Source: Andreprevotia lacus DSM 23236
GTDB taxonomy: Bacteria; Pseudomonadota; Gammaproteobacteria; Burkholderiales; Chitinibacteraceae
Reading direction: 5' to 3'
Assembly (NCBI RefSeq): GCF_900176275.1
Contig: NZ_FWXD01000010.1
Location: forward strand, 108,336 to 172,335
DNA: 64,000 nucleotides
The notes beneath the pieces were generated by a model. The model did no database searches and was not told where the DNA came from. It was given only the letters and a program-made list of their open reading frames with translations. Positions 30,574 through 39,934 of this stretch are shown here, one piece after another (the first letter of the stretch is position 1; each line of letters opens with the position of its first letter). The translations under genes and the position numbers were made by a program.

Positions 30574-31185
30574 ATGCGTATCACCCATTCCCTTGCCCTG
30601 ATTCAAGCCCTGCTGCTGGGCAGCGTGCTGATTGCCGGCTCTGCCAGCGCTGTTGCCAAGGACCACCCCAAGGTGTTGATGGTGGTGGCGTCTTACAAGG
30701 TGGCTGAAGTCGAGTACAACGAGCCACGGCAGCAACTGGAGCAGGCTGGCGCCATCGTCCACGTCGCCAGCGTCAAGATGAGCCCGGCCACAACGTACAG
30801 CGCACAGACCATCCTGCCCGACCTGTTGATCGACGATGCCCGTGCGGATGACTACGATGCCATCGTGCTGATTGGCGGAGAGGGCGCCGCCGGCGACCTG
30901 TGGGGGCATGCCAAGCTGCAGCAACTCGTCAACGCAGGCTACAACCAGCACAAGCTGGTCGCGGCCATTTGCGCCGCCCCGGTGGTGCTGGCACGCGCCG
31001 GATTGCTGCAGCAACGCAAAGCCACCGCCTTTTACAGCAGCGACATCCTGTCCGAGCTGAAAAAAGGCCAGGCCAGCTACACCGGTAACCGGGTAGAAAT
31101 CGACGGGCGCCTGATCACCGGCAATGGCCCGGCAGCATCCGGCGAATTTGGCAAGGCAGTGCGCCAGGCGCTGGAAGCACTGTAA
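30574..31185 (+). CDS. Exported DJ-1/PfpI family protein
   Basis: A 203-aa protein. ATG at 30574 (MRITHSLALIQAL) is 6 bp after GGAG; the ATG at 30571 is only 3 bp away. A clear Sec signal peptide spans residues 1-26 (LLLGSVLIAGSASA). The mature part has the DJ-1/PfpI fold: start KVLMVVASYKVAEVEYNE, a conserved GGEGAAGDLWG loop and the nucleophile elbow AAICAAPVVLA with Cys near residue 133. Family members are proteases, chaperones or glyoxalases; most are cytoplasmic. The periplasmic location is unusual. Function is not decided. Confidence 0.85.
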   Translation: MRITHSLALIQALLLGSVLIAGSASAVAKDHPKVLMVVASYKVAEVEYNEPRQQLEQAGAIVHVASVKMSPATTYSAQTILPDLLIDDARADDYDAIVLIGGEGAAGDLWGHAKLQQLVNAGYNQHKLVAAICAAPVVLARAGLLQQRKATAFYSSDILSELKKGQASYTGNRVEIDGRLITGNGPAASGEFGKAVRQALEAL

Positions 31186-31254
31186 TCCCTCCGGGGGGGG
31201 GATTACCGGGCGCCCGACCTGCGCCCCTGCAACGAGAGAATCCGATCACAACCG

Positions 31255-32193
31255 ATGCAAGGGATGCACATTTTGACTTCTTCAATCCGACGTACCCGGC
31301 CGGCTGATTTGCCGGCATTGTTCGAAATCAGGGCCCGTACTCGAGAAAACGCGCTTGACATTGAATACCTCGCTACCCTGGGTATTACGCCAGCCAGTTC
31401 GGCTGCCGCCATGCTCAATGGCCAGGTTCAGGGCTGGCTGTGTGAAATGGCTGGTCAGATCGTCGGTTTTGCCAGTGGTGACCGTGATTCAGGAGAGATG
31501 CTGGTACTGGCCGTGCTGCCAGAATACGAGGGGCGTGGCATTGGCAAGCGGCTACTGACGGAGGTTGTCTCCTGGCTTGTGTCCTGCGGGTGCCCGCGTA
31601 TCTGGTTGACGGCAAATCGATCTCCCTCGGGGCGGGCCTATGGTTTCTATCGCCATTGTGGCTGGCGTCCGACAGGCGAGCTGGTGGACGGTGACGAGGT
31701 GCTGGAGTATTTCACAGTGAGTTCTGCTGCATTGCCAGACAAAGTGACAAGCCCGCTTGAGCTGGTCGACGTAAATCGTGACAATTGGCAGCAATGTGCT
31801 GCGTTGTCGGTAACCGCGGCTCAGCAGGCACTTTTCCCCTGCAGCGTGCTGGGATGGATTGCCGAATCACGTTTTGAGCCGAGTTTTCGTTTGCATGGCT
31901 TGTCCGTGGACGCACAGTTGATTGGTTTTGCCGTGACGGGCGTGGATCCCGAGGATGGCGAGCACTGGCTGCTCGCATTCGTGATTGACGCCCCTCACCA
32001 GGGACAGGGTTTCGGACGAGCCGGCATGCAGGCTTTGTTGGCGTATTTCTCGGCACAGCGCGCCTGCAGGCGCATCCTGTTGGGGCACCGGCCCGAAAAC
32101 CTGTCCGCAGCTCGCTTGTATGCTTCATTTGGCTTCGTGCCCCTGCGGGAAACGCCGCAGGAAATCATTTGCAGCTTGCAATTGCCCCGGTAG
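31255..32193 (+). CDS. Tandem GNAT acetyltransferase (two domains)
   Basis: A 312-aa protein of two fused GNAT domains. The first (about 10-160) has VLAVLPEYEGRGIGKRLL and ends SGRAYGFYRHCGW; the second (about 165-312) has FVIDAPHQGQGFGRAGMQALL and ends NLSAARLYASFGF. Both acetyl-CoA loops (Q/RxxGxG: EGRGIG and QGQGFG) look intact. Substrate unknown; the second domain resembles SpeG/antibiotic-type GNATs only in general pattern. ATG at 31255; a second ATG at 31264 is also possible. It is not obviously in an operon. Confidence 0.85.
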   Translation: MQGMHILTSSIRRTRPADLPALFEIRARTRENALDIEYLATLGITPASSAAAMLNGQVQGWLCEMAGQIVGFASGDRDSGEMLVLAVLPEYEGRGIGKRLLTEVVSWLVSCGCPRIWLTANRSPSGRAYGFYRHCGWRPTGELVDGDEVLEYFTVSSAALPDKVTSPLELVDVNRDNWQQCAALSVTAAQQALFPCSVLGWIAESRFEPSFRLHGLSVDAQLIGFAVTGVDPEDGEHWLLAFVIDAPHQGQGFGRAGMQALLAYFSAQRACRRILLGHRPENLSAARLYASFGFVPLRETPQEIICSLQLPR

Positions 32194-32292
32194 TGACGGA
32201 TTTCGCCTTTGGCGAAATGTCGGATTTGTTCAATACATGCGCCTGCCAACGCTTCAGCATGGGAGCTCGATCATTTGCCAAAGGGGCAAGCC

Positions 32293-32601
32293 ATGTATTT
32301 GCTGCACGCCGAATTGAAAGCCCGTCCCCATGCCATCGCGGAGGTGCGGAGCCTGCTGGATACCTGCCGGCAAGCAGCCCGCGCCGAGCCCGGCAATCTG
32401 GACTTTGCCATTTTCTGCCGGGAAGATAGTCCGGACGAGTTTGTGGTGTATGAGCGCTACCGCAGCAAGGCAGACTGCGAGCTGCATCTGCACTCGGCGC
32501 CGATTCAGGCGGTGCTGCAAAAATTCGAGCTGCTGTTGCAGCATCCGCCCCGCATCGTGCAGGCCGGATTGCTGGCCGGGCACTTTTGCGCGGATGATTG
32601 A
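32293..32601 (+). CDS. Antibiotic biosynthesis monooxygenase (ABM/YgiN-like) protein
   Basis: A 102-aa single ABM-fold (dimeric ferredoxin-like) protein. The start is ATG 32293 (MYLLHAELKARP) after AAGGGG; a longer frame from 32209 is not family-like. The pattern FAIFCREDSPDEFVVYERYRS followed by H-x-x-S fits the ABM family, which includes quinol and small-molecule monooxygenases and simple binding proteins. The following AraC regulator starts 12 bp after its stop and probably is in the same transcript. Confidence 0.75.
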   Translation: MYLLHAELKARPHAIAEVRSLLDTCRQAARAEPGNLDFAIFCREDSPDEFVVYERYRSKADCELHLHSAPIQAVLQKFELLLQHPPRIVQAGLLAGHFCADD

Positions 32602-32613
32602 CGGAGGACACGG

Positions 32614-33456
32614 ATGGAGCGTGAGCGTTGCGCCGGCACGGCCGCCCCGATCTGGCGGCATGCCGTATCACCACTGCTGACACCATTTGTTGACTGCATC
32701 TGGGGCATGTCATCGCAGCAGGCCGTGGTCTTGCCCTGCTTGTTGCCCGGCACGGGTGCCGAGCTGTTTCTGCAGCTGGGCACGCCGTTTCTGGCCTGCG
32801 ATGGCCACGGTCGGCCAAGCCCGCTGCCTGCGCTCACCTTGCTGGCATTGCGAACGCAGTCGCTAGCTCTGGCGCCAGCGGCCGATCTCGATTTCATCGC
32901 AGTTCGTTTCAAGGCCGGCATGGCCGCGCGGCTGCTTGGCCTGCCGGTGGGTGAATTGATCGACACGCCACAGTGCCTGACCAGTCTGGGTGGACTGTCC
33001 GCCGACAAGCTGCTGGATCAGCTGCACGCCTGTGCAGGCAGACAGGCGCGCATCGTGCTGCTGGAGGGCTTGTTGCTGCAATGTCTGCAGTCATCCCCGC
33101 ATTTCGACATGGACATTGCGCTGGGCGTACAACATCTGTACTACCAAGCTCCGGGCGTGGAGGCACTGGCACGGCAACTTGGCATGTCAGGGCGGCAGCT
33201 CGCACGGCGATTCATGGCGCAGGAGGGCATCAGCCCGGTGCAGTTCAGACTGCTGGCGCGTTTTCAGCGGGCGGCACGGCTGCTGTGCCTTGAGCCAGCC
33301 CTGCCGCTGGTGCAGGTCGCAGCTGCGAGCGGCTATGCCGATCAGGCGCATCTGACACGGTCTTTCCGGGCGCTGCTTGCCAGCACGCCAGAGCGGGTGC
33401 GCCGCCAGATGCGTGGCAGGGTGACATTCTATGCCCGTCCCGGGCGGGAGCGCTGA
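32614..33456 (+). CDS. AraC family transcriptional regulator
   Basis: A 280-aa regulator. The C-terminal DNA-binding part (about residues 165-275) has the two helix-turn-helix units of AraC: GVEALARQLGMSGRQLARRF and VQVAAASGYADQAHLTRSF. The N-terminal 150 residues resemble the DUF6597-type ligand domain (LTPFVDCIWGM) rather than a cupin. It is probably the regulator of the ABM gene just upstream. The inducer is unknown. Confidence 0.9.
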   Translation: MERERCAGTAAPIWRHAVSPLLTPFVDCIWGMSSQQAVVLPCLLPGTGAELFLQLGTPFLACDGHGRPSPLPALTLLALRTQSLALAPAADLDFIAVRFKAGMAARLLGLPVGELIDTPQCLTSLGGLSADKLLDQLHACAGRQARIVLLEGLLLQCLQSSPHFDMDIALGVQHLYYQAPGVEALARQLGMSGRQLARRFMAQEGISPVQFRLLARFQRAARLLCLEPALPLVQVAAASGYADQAHLTRSFRALLASTPERVRRQMRGRVTFYARPGRER

Positions 33457-33489
33457 TGCTGCCCGTCCCGGGCTGAATCACAAGCGCAA

Positions 33490-33522
33490 TAAAAAACCCC
33501 GCATCCGTGCAGGAGTGCGGGG
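33490..33522 (-). terminator. guaB terminator
   Basis: The stem CCCCGCA (33497-33503) / TGCGGGG (33516-33522) with a 12-nt loop is followed, on the minus strand, by a run of six Ts (33491-33496). It lies 24 bp after the guaB stop and ends that transcript. On the plus strand the T-run is absent, so it is less suited to the AraC gene. Confidence 0.9.
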
Positions 33523-33545
33523 TTCTGAACACGCCGGAGTATCGA

Positions 33546-35012
33546 TTACTCCATGCGGTAGTTCGGTGCTTCCTTGGTGATCTGCACGTCATGTACGTGC
33601 GATTCGCGGATGCCGGCAGCAGTGATCTGCACGAACTCGGCCTTCTGGTGCATGTCGGCGATGCTGGCGCAGCCCACATAACCCATGGAAGAGCGGATAC
33701 CGCCGACCAGCTGGTGCACGATGGCAGTCAGCGGGCCCTTGTACGGTACGCGGCCTTCAATGCCTTCCGGCACCAGCTTTTCGACGTTGGCGGTGTTTTC
33801 TTCCTGGAAGTAGCGGTCGGACGAGCCTTGCTGCATCGCGCCCAGCGAGCCCATGCCACGGTAGCTCTTGTACGAGCGGCCCTGGTACAGCTCGACTTCG
33901 CCGGGGGCTTCTTCGGTGCCGGCGAACAGGCCGCCCAGCATCACGCAATGCGCGCCGGCAGCCAGTGCCTTGGAGATATCGCCCGAGAAGCGGATGCCGC
34001 CGTCGGCAATCAGTGGTACGCCGGTACCGGCCAGTGCTTCAGCCACGTTGGAAACCGCCGAGATTTGCGGCACACCCACGCCGGCAACGATACGCGTGGT
34101 GCAGATCGAACCGGGGCCGATGCCGACCTTGACACCGTCAGCGCCGGCTTCCACCAGCGCCAGTGCGGCAGCGGCGGTGGCGATGTTGCCACCGATGACC
34201 TGCACTTGCGGGAAGGTCTGCTTCACCCAGCGCACGCGGTCCAGCACGCCCTGGCTGTGGCCGTGGGCGGTATCGACCACCAGTACGTCCACGCCGGCTT
34301 CCACCAGCAGCGCCACGCGCTCTTCGGTATCTCCACCGGTGCCGACGGCGGCGCCAACCAGCAGGCGGCCTGCGGAATCCTTGGCGGCGTTCGGGTGTTC
34401 GGTATTCTTGATGATGTCCTTGACGGTGATCAGGCCCTTGAGCTTGAACGACTCGTCGACCACCAGCACACGCTCCAGGCGATGTGCGTGCATCAGTTCG
34501 CGGGCTTCGTCGATGCTGGCGCCTTCGCGCACGGTGATCAGCTTGTCCTTGGGCGTCATGATGGTCGAAACCGGCACGTCGAGGCGGGTTTCGAAACGCA
34601 GGTCACGGTTGGTGACAATGCCGACCACCTGGCCGGCGGCATCGATAACCGGCAGGCCGGAGATGCGATGCTGGCGGGTGATGGCAATCACGTCACGCAC
34701 CAGCAGGTCCGGACGCACGGTAATCGGGTCTTTCACGATGCCCGATTCGTAGCGCTTGACCTTGGCGACTTCCTGCGCCTGCATCTTTGCCGGGATGTTC
34801 TTGTGCACGATGCCGATACCGCCTTCCTGCGCCAGTGCAATCGCCAGACGCGCCTCGGTCACCGTGTCCATTGCGGCGGACAGCAGCGGCAGATTGATGC
34901 GGATATTGCGGGTCAGCTGGGTGGCGAGCGAAACGTCGCGCGGCAGTACGGTCGAATGAGCGGGAACGAGCAGGACGTCGTCGAAGGTCAGGGCTTTCTG
35001 AACGATACGCAT
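33546..35012 (-). CDS. guaB: Inosine-5'-monophosphate dehydrogenase
   Basis: A 488-aa enzyme that oxidises IMP to XMP with NAD+, the committed step of GMP synthesis. Start ATG at 35012 ([15 protein letters not shown]), 9 bp after AAGGA. The catalytic loop GPGSICTTR with the nucleophilic Cys is present and so is the flap motif [10 protein letters not shown]. The two CBS repeats interrupt the barrel at about residues 93-205 ([14 protein letters not shown]). Length is standard. guaA is not next to it here. Confidence 0.98.
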   Translation of the reverse strand: MRIVQKALTFDDVLLVPAHSTVLPRDVSLATQLTRNIRINLPLLSAAMDTVTEARLAIALAQEGGIGIVHKNIPAKMQAQEVAKVKRYESGIVKDPITVRPDLLVRDVIAITRQHRISGLPVIDAAGQVVGIVTNRDLRFETRLDVPVSTIMTPKDKLITVREGASIDEARELMHAHRLERVLVVDESFKLKGLITVKDIIKNTEHPNAAKDSAGRLLVGAAVGTGGDTEERVALLVEAGVDVLVVDTAHGHSQGVLDRVRWVKQTFPQVQVIGGNIATAAAALALVEAGADGVKVGIGPGSICTTRIVAGVGVPQISAVSNVAEALAGTGVPLIADGGIRFSGDISKALAAGAHCVMLGGLFAGTEEAPGEVELYQGRSYKSYRGMGSLGAMQQGSSDRYFQEENTANVEKLVPEGIEGRVPYKGPLTAIVHQLVGGIRSSMGYVGCASIADMHQKAEFVQITAAGIRESHVHDVQITKEAPNYRME

Positions 35013-35223
35013 GGGGCGCAATCCTTAGGCGGCAAAAATCGATTATACCGAAAACCGCCACGCTGAGCTACGCCCCTGCAAGCCGTCGGCAAAACCCGGT
35101 GTAGCAGCACCGGCAACAGGTGCCTGCCTGCGCGGAATGCAACGATGTTGCGGCGCATGATTGCGCCCGGCTGTAAGAAAAACTACTTTCAAAGCATGAC
35201 AAGTAAGTTTTCAGGGCAGCGAG

Positions 35224-36423
35224 ATGGCCGACAATGTCCAGCACAAGCAAGCACCGGTCGGTTTGATCCTGTCCGGTGGCGGTGCACGGGCTGCGTATCA
35301 GGTAGGGGTGTTGCTGGCGGTGGCGCGCTTGCTGCCACGTCGTGGGGTGAATCCCTTCCCCATCATTTGCGGCACTTCAGCCGGCGCCATCAATGCCGCT
35401 GCACTGGCAGCGGGGGCCACAGATTTCAAGCGCAGCGTGTTCAAGCTGGTGCATGCCTGGGGGGCGCTGACGCCAGACCGCGTCTACCGCGCCGGTTTGT
35501 TGCAACTGTTCGGTCGTGCCGGGCACTGGGTGCTGTCATTGCTGATCGGTGGCATGGGGCGCTACAACCCGCGCAGCTTTCTGGACAACGCGCCGCTGCG
35601 CGAGCTCTTGGGCGAGATGATCGATCTGGCCGGCATAGGCCAGAGTGTTGAGCAGGGGAGCCTGGTGGCGTTGTCGATCACCGCATCGGGCTATACCTCG
35701 GGGGAGTCGGTCAGCTTCTTCCAGGGCGATCCCGCGCTCGACGGCTGGCGCAGGGCCAAACGCATCGGCGTGCCGGTAGAGATCGAGATGGATCATCTGA
35801 TGGCATCCAGCGCCATCCCGCTGGTGTTTCCAGCCGTGCACATTCGCCGCGAGTATTTCGGTGACGGTTCGGTGCGACAGATTGCGCCGATCAGCCCGGC
35901 CATCCATCTGGGCGCGCGCAAGCTGCTGGTGGTCGGGGTGGCGCCGCAGGATGAACACGGGGCCAACCGGCAGCGGACCGACGCCTATCCCTCGCTGGCC
36001 CAGGTGGCCGGCCATTTGATGAACAGCGTGTTCCTCGACAGCCTGGAAACCGATCTGGAACGGCTGACGCGCATCAATCGCACCTTGTCGAAGTTGCCAA
36101 ACGATGGGGCCAGCCAGCTGGAGCTGCAACCTATCGAGGTGTTGTCGATTGCGCCGTCGCAACCGCTGGAGCGGCTGTCGATTCCGCACAAGTCCACTTT
36201 TCCGCCGGGGTTGCGCTTTTTGCTGTCGGGCCTGGGTGCTTTTCGCCGCCAAGGCTCGGTGGTGGCCAGCTATCTGATGTTCCACGGTGAATACACGCGC
36301 GCGCTGATCCAGCTCGGTTACAAGGATGCGATGGCGCAACGTCAAGCGCTGGAGACTTTTTTGGGATTAAGTCCACAGGCCCGCCCAGCAGGCGATGAGG
36401 CTGCTACAATTGCCGTCGATTGA
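35224..36423 (+). CDS. Patatin-like phospholipase
   Basis: A 399-aa patatin-family esterase. The oxyanion motif GGGARA (residues 18-23), the nucleophile elbow GTSAG (50-54, Ser52) and the catalytic DGS (near 215) are all present, so it should be active. There is no signal peptide, so it is cytoplasmic or exported by another path. Residue 23 is Ala in GGGARA instead of the usual Gly. Probable role is lipid acyl hydrolysis; the target is unknown. It ends 25 bp before dsbB. Confidence 0.9.
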   Translation: MADNVQHKQAPVGLILSGGGARAAYQVGVLLAVARLLPRRGVNPFPIICGTSAGAINAAALAAGATDFKRSVFKLVHAWGALTPDRVYRAGLLQLFGRAGHWVLSLLIGGMGRYNPRSFLDNAPLRELLGEMIDLAGIGQSVEQGSLVALSITASGYTSGESVSFFQGDPALDGWRRAKRIGVPVEIEMDHLMASSAIPLVFPAVHIRREYFGDGSVRQIAPISPAIHLGARKLLVVGVAPQDEHGANRQRTDAYPSLAQVAGHLMNSVFLDSLETDLERLTRINRTLSKLPNDGASQLELQPIEVLSIAPSQPLERLSIPHKSTFPPGLRFLLSGLGAFRRQGSVVASYLMFHGEYTRALIQLGYKDAMAQRQALETFLGLSPQARPAGDEAATIAVD

Positions 36424-36448
36424 AAAAAACAATCGATAGGGTGGAGTC

Positions 36449-36970
36449 ATGTTGCGTTGGCGTTTGGGTTTTCTGGTCTTGGCGTTGTCTTGTGCGGGCA
36501 TGATCGGCTTCGCACTGTATGAACAGTATTACAACTTTCTGATGCCTTGCCTGATGTGTATCTATCAGCGCATGGCCGTCATCAGCTACGGTTTTGTCGC
36601 CTTGCTGGCGGTGCTGTGGGCGCCCAAAACGCGTGGTGGTGTTTATGTGATTGGCGCGCTGGCGAGCATTGCTTCGCTGGGTGGCGCCTTTGCCGCAGCC
36701 AAACACGTGATGCTGCAATATGGCCCGAAAGACCCGACAGTAAGCTGTGCGCCCAGCCTGCCTTTCCCGATTGATTTCAACGATCCGAAGTGGCCTGCGT
36801 GGTTCTCCGGCCTGTTCCGCCCTGTGGGTGACTGCAGCAACATCGACCTGACCGTATTCGGCCTTTCCATGCCGGTATGGGTGGTGGTGGCCTGCCTGGG
36901 CCTGTTTGGCGCGGCCATGCTGCTGTGCCGTCTGCGTGCGCGTGAACTGCAGCGCGGGTGGTGGCGATGA
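36449..36970 (+). CDS. dsbB: Disulfide bond formation protein B
   Basis: A 173-aa inner-membrane protein with four helices. The redox cysteines of the first periplasmic loop are CLMC (C34 and C37) and the second loop has C near 99 and 129 (TVSCAPSLPF, VGDCSNID), so both pairs needed to pass electrons from DsbA to quinone are present. The stop overlaps the oxyR start by ATGA. dsbA is not in the window. Confidence 0.95.
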   Translation: MLRWRLGFLVLALSCAGMIGFALYEQYYNFLMPCLMCIYQRMAVISYGFVALLAVLWAPKTRGGVYVIGALASIASLGGAFAAAKHVMLQYGPKDPTVSCAPSLPFPIDFNDPKWPAWFSGLFRPVGDCSNIDLTVFGLSMPVWVVVACLGLFGAAMLLCRLRARELQRGWWR

Positions 36971-37887
36971 CGCTGACCGAGCTGCGCTATATCGTAGCCG
37001 TGGCGCGCGAGCGCCATTTCGGCCGCGCGGCTGCCAGTTGCTTTGTATCGCAGCCCACGCTGTCGGTGGCAGTGAAAAAGCTGGAGGACGAACTGGGCGT
37101 GACCCTGTTCGAGCGCTCGGCTGGTGATGTATCGCTGACCTCAACCGGCGAGCGTGTGGTGGAGCAGGCGCAGCGCGTGCTGGAAGAAGTGCAGGTGGTC
37201 AAGCAACTGGCCGAGCAGGGCAAAGACCCGCTGGCCGGGCCGCTGCGCCTCGGCATCATCTACACCATCAGCCCCTATTTGCTGCCTTGCCTGATTCCGG
37301 CGCTGCGCGAGGTCGCACCGCAAATGCAGTTGCTGCTGGAAGAAAACTACACTGGTCGCCTGGCTGAAATGCTCAAACAGGGCGAGATTGACGCCGCCAT
37401 CGTGGCCGAGCCTTTCTTTGAAGGCGGCGTCAGCACCATGCAGCTCTACGACGAGCCCTTTGTCGTCGCCACGCCCAAGGGCCACCCGTGGGAGGCGTTG
37501 CCTGCCATTGATTCCAGCCAGCTGGCCGAGGAAAACGTGCTGCTGCTGTCGCCGGGCAACTGCTTCCGCGACCATGTTTTGCAAACCTGCCCGGACCTGA
37601 ATCGTGAAAGCCTGCCGGCCGGCAGCCTGCAGCGCACCTTGCAGGGCAGCTCGCTGACCACCATCCGCCACATGGTGGCGGGCGGCATCGGCGTGACCGT
37701 ATTGCCGGTAACGTCGGTGACACCAGCTGACGATGCGCTGTTGACCATCAAGCCCTTCTCGGGCGAAACGCCGACGCGGCGGGTGATTCTGGCCTGGCGC
37801 AAGAATTTCCCGCGTACGGCAGCCATCGAGGCCGTGCGTACTGCGGTGCTCAACTCCGGCCTGGCCGGCGTTACGTTCCTGCACTGA
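36967..37887 (+). CDS. oxyR: Hydrogen-peroxide sensor OxyR (LysR family)
   Basis: A 306-aa LysR-type regulator starting at ATG 36967 (MTLTELRYIVAVARE), in a 4-bp overlap with dsbB. The N-terminal helix-turn-helix has AAASCFVSQPTLSVAVKKLE. The sensing cysteines fall exactly at residues 199 and 208 (GNCFRDHVLQTC), the numbering of E. coli OxyR, so disulfide-based peroxide sensing is highly likely. The gene is followed 52 bp later by a flavin reductase gene. Confidence 0.95.
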   Translation: MTLTELRYIVAVARERHFGRAAASCFVSQPTLSVAVKKLEDELGVTLFERSAGDVSLTSTGERVVEQAQRVLEEVQVVKQLAEQGKDPLAGPLRLGIIYTISPYLLPCLIPALREVAPQMQLLLEENYTGRLAEMLKQGEIDAAIVAEPFFEGGVSTMQLYDEPFVVATPKGHPWEALPAIDSSQLAEENVLLLSPGNCFRDHVLQTCPDLNRESLPAGSLQRTLQGSSLTTIRHMVAGGIGVTVLPVTSVTPADDALLTIKPFSGETPTRRVILAWRKNFPRTAAIEAVRTAVLNSGLAGVTFLH

Positions 37888-37939
37888 TCCAATCTGTTGA
37901 TTTGCTGGCCAGCCCCCGTGGCGCGGCTGAGAGGACCCC

Positions 37940-39091
37940 ATGACTGCCAACATCGTCATCATTGGCACCGGCCTGGCCGGCTACAACCTGGCGCGCGAGC
38001 TGCGCAAACACGACACCGCCACGCCGCTGACCCTGATCAGCCGCGACGGCGCCGGTTTCTATTCCAAGCCCATGTTGTCCAATGCGCTGGCCGGCAACAA
38101 GACGGCGACCACGCTGGTGATGAAACCGGTGGAGAAGATGGCTGAAGAGCTGAACGCAACCATACTGGCGCGTAGCGACGTCAATGCCATCGACCCGGCA
38201 GCACATACGGTGACGCTGGCCGACGGTAGCAGCATTGCCTACGGCAAACTGGTGCTGGCACAGGGCGCCGACCCGATTCGCCTGCCGCTGGCGGGCGATG
38301 CCTCAGCCGACGTGCTGTCGGTGAATGATCTGGACGACTACGCGCGCTTTGCCGACAAGCTGGAAGGCGTACGCAGTGTGGCCATTCTGGGTGGCGGTCT
38401 GATCGGTTGCGAATTCGCCAACGATTTGCTGGCACGCGGCATCACTCCGACCGTGCTGGATGTGGCGCAATGGCCGTTGTCACGACTGGTGCCGCAGCAG
38501 GCGGGTGATTATCTGGCCGCCAAACTGACCGCCGCCGGTGTGCAGTTCCGTTTTGGCGTGGCAGCCAGTGCGGTGGACAAGCAAGGCAGTGGTTATCGCA
38601 TCACGCTGGACGATGGCAGCAGGCTGGATGCCGATCTGGTGCTGTCTGCCATTGGCTTGCGCCCGCGCACGCAACTGGCGCAAGCAGCCGGGTTGACGGT
38701 GCAGCGCGGCGTGGTGGTGAACCGGCTGCTGCAAACCAGCAGCCCGGATATCTATGCGCTGGGTGATACCGCCGAAGTGGAAGGGCTGAATCTGCCTTTT
38801 GTGATGCCCATCATGCAGCAGGCACGTGCGCTGGGCGCTACCTTGGCTGGTAACGCTACGGAGCTCAAATACCCGGCCATGCCGGTGGTGGTGAAAACCC
38901 CTGCTTGCCCGACCGTGGTGGCACTGCCCGCTGCCGGTGCCGCCGGGCAGTGGTGGGTTGAAGCGAGCGAGGCAGGCGTCGATGCACGTTTTGTCGCCGC
39001 CGACGGCAGCCTGCTGGGCTTTGCGCTGCTGGGCGAGGCGAGCAAGCAGCGCCAGGCATTGGCGCCGTCGTTGCCGGCTGTGTTGGGCTGA
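37940..39091 (+). CDS. Rubredoxin-NAD(+) reductase-like flavoprotein
   Basis: A 383-aa FAD-dependent pyridine-nucleotide reductase. The FAD site GTGLAGYNLARELRK is at residues 9-23, the NAD site GGGLIGCEFANDLL near 151-164, and the late DIYALGDTAEV fits the second FAD-binding motif. The short C-terminal domain and overall form match the rubredoxin/ferredoxin reductase group (RubB/AlkT). No rubredoxin gene is next to it. Being downstream of oxyR suggests a redox role. Confidence 0.85.
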   Translation: MTANIVIIGTGLAGYNLARELRKHDTATPLTLISRDGAGFYSKPMLSNALAGNKTATTLVMKPVEKMAEELNATILARSDVNAIDPAAHTVTLADGSSIAYGKLVLAQGADPIRLPLAGDASADVLSVNDLDDYARFADKLEGVRSVAILGGGLIGCEFANDLLARGITPTVLDVAQWPLSRLVPQQAGDYLAAKLTAAGVQFRFGVAASAVDKQGSGYRITLDDGSRLDADLVLSAIGLRPRTQLAQAAGLTVQRGVVVNRLLQTSSPDIYALGDTAEVEGLNLPFVMPIMQQARALGATLAGNATELKYPAMPVVVKTPACPTVVALPAAGAAGQWWVEASEAGVDARFVAADGSLLGFALLGEASKQRQALAPSLPAVLG

Positions 39092-39115
39092 TTCACGAAC
39101 TGCGTGGATTGCAAT

Positions 39116-39144
39116 GAAAAGCGGCGCTTCAGGCGCCGTTTTTC
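39116..39144 (+). terminator. Terminator after the rubredoxin-reductase gene
   Basis: CGGCGC (39122-39127) pairs with GCGCCG (39133-39138) with a 5-nt loop, preceded by GAAAAG and followed by TTTTT. It is a compact intrinsic terminator, and as the flanks are AAAA on one side and TTTTT on the other it can also serve the minus-strand gene that ends at 39161. Confidence 0.9.
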
Positions 39145-39160
39145 ATGAGGTGCAATGCAA

Positions 39161-39862
39161 TCACGCGCCGTGGCATTTCTTGTACTTCTTGCCACTGCCG
39201 CACGGGCAGGGGTCGTTGCGGCCGACCTTGGGGGCATCGTTGCGCACGGTTTCCACTTTGCCGTAGCGCTTTTCCAGCCAGTAGAACATCGCGTCCTCGA
39301 CCAGCCACGGCAGTTCGGCCAGGCGTTCTTCGCGCTGGGCGATGTCCAGTGTTTCCAGGTCTTCGTCCTCGCCGTCATTGCCTTCCAGCGCCAGAATGCC
39401 GGCCACGGTGTCGAAGAATTCCTCATCCTCGTCCAGCCCGGCTTGCCACAGGTCTTCACGCGCCAGAATGCCGACGCGGAAGCCCGACGCCCAGTAGGCC
39501 CCCAGCGTTTCCTTCCATTTCTCGTCCACACCTTCATCTTCGAGGATCAGCGGCAGGTAGAGCGGTTCTTCGCCCACATTGCCACGGCGCTTGGGCGAGT
39601 AGGCATCCTGCACGGTCTGATAATGACGGCGGATCAGGCCGAGGATTTCATCGGCTTCATTCTGGTCGGAGAATTCCGGGGTCTGCCCGGCAAAAATCTG
39701 CGGCAGCCACTCGTCCTCGGCGATGTCTTCCGGGCCGACGGTCAGGGCGACAAAGAAGCCATCGACCATTTCCAGGTCCATGGTTTCGTCCGGGGTGGTT
39801 GGCCCCATCAAAAAGGTATCGAGGTATTCGAGTTCGCTCTCGTTCAGCGGAGTGTGGCTCAT
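39161..39862 (-). CDS. yecA: UPF0149 (YecA-type) protein with SEC-C zinc motif
   Basis: A 233-aa protein. Residues 1-195 are the helical UPF0149/YgfB fold ([23 protein letters not shown]), and the end is a SEC-C zinc-binding motif, [17 protein letters not shown] (217-232). This combination is typical of YecA, a protein linked to SecA and ribosomes by its metal-binding tail. The function is still loosely defined. Acidic overall. Confidence 0.9.
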   Translation of the reverse strand: MSHTPLNESELEYLDTFLMGPTTPDETMDLEMVDGFFVALTVGPEDIAEDEWLPQIFAGQTPEFSDQNEADEILGLIRRHYQTVQDAYSPKRRGNVGEEPLYLPLILEDEGVDEKWKETLGAYWASGFRVGILAREDLWQAGLDEDEEFFDTVAGILALEGNDGEDEDLETLDIAQREERLAELPWLVEDAMFYWLEKRYGKVETVRNDAPKVGRNDPCPCGSGKKYKKCHGA

Positions 39863-39934
39863 TGCAATTCCAGTCTGCAGATCAACGGGTTAACCCGGGA
39901 TTTTAGCCGGTATCGCTGCCAGCCGATACCGCCG

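Noticed and set aside
33507..35066. Plus-strand 519-codon frame opposite guaB
   Set aside because: It is antisense to guaB and only open because of codon bias.
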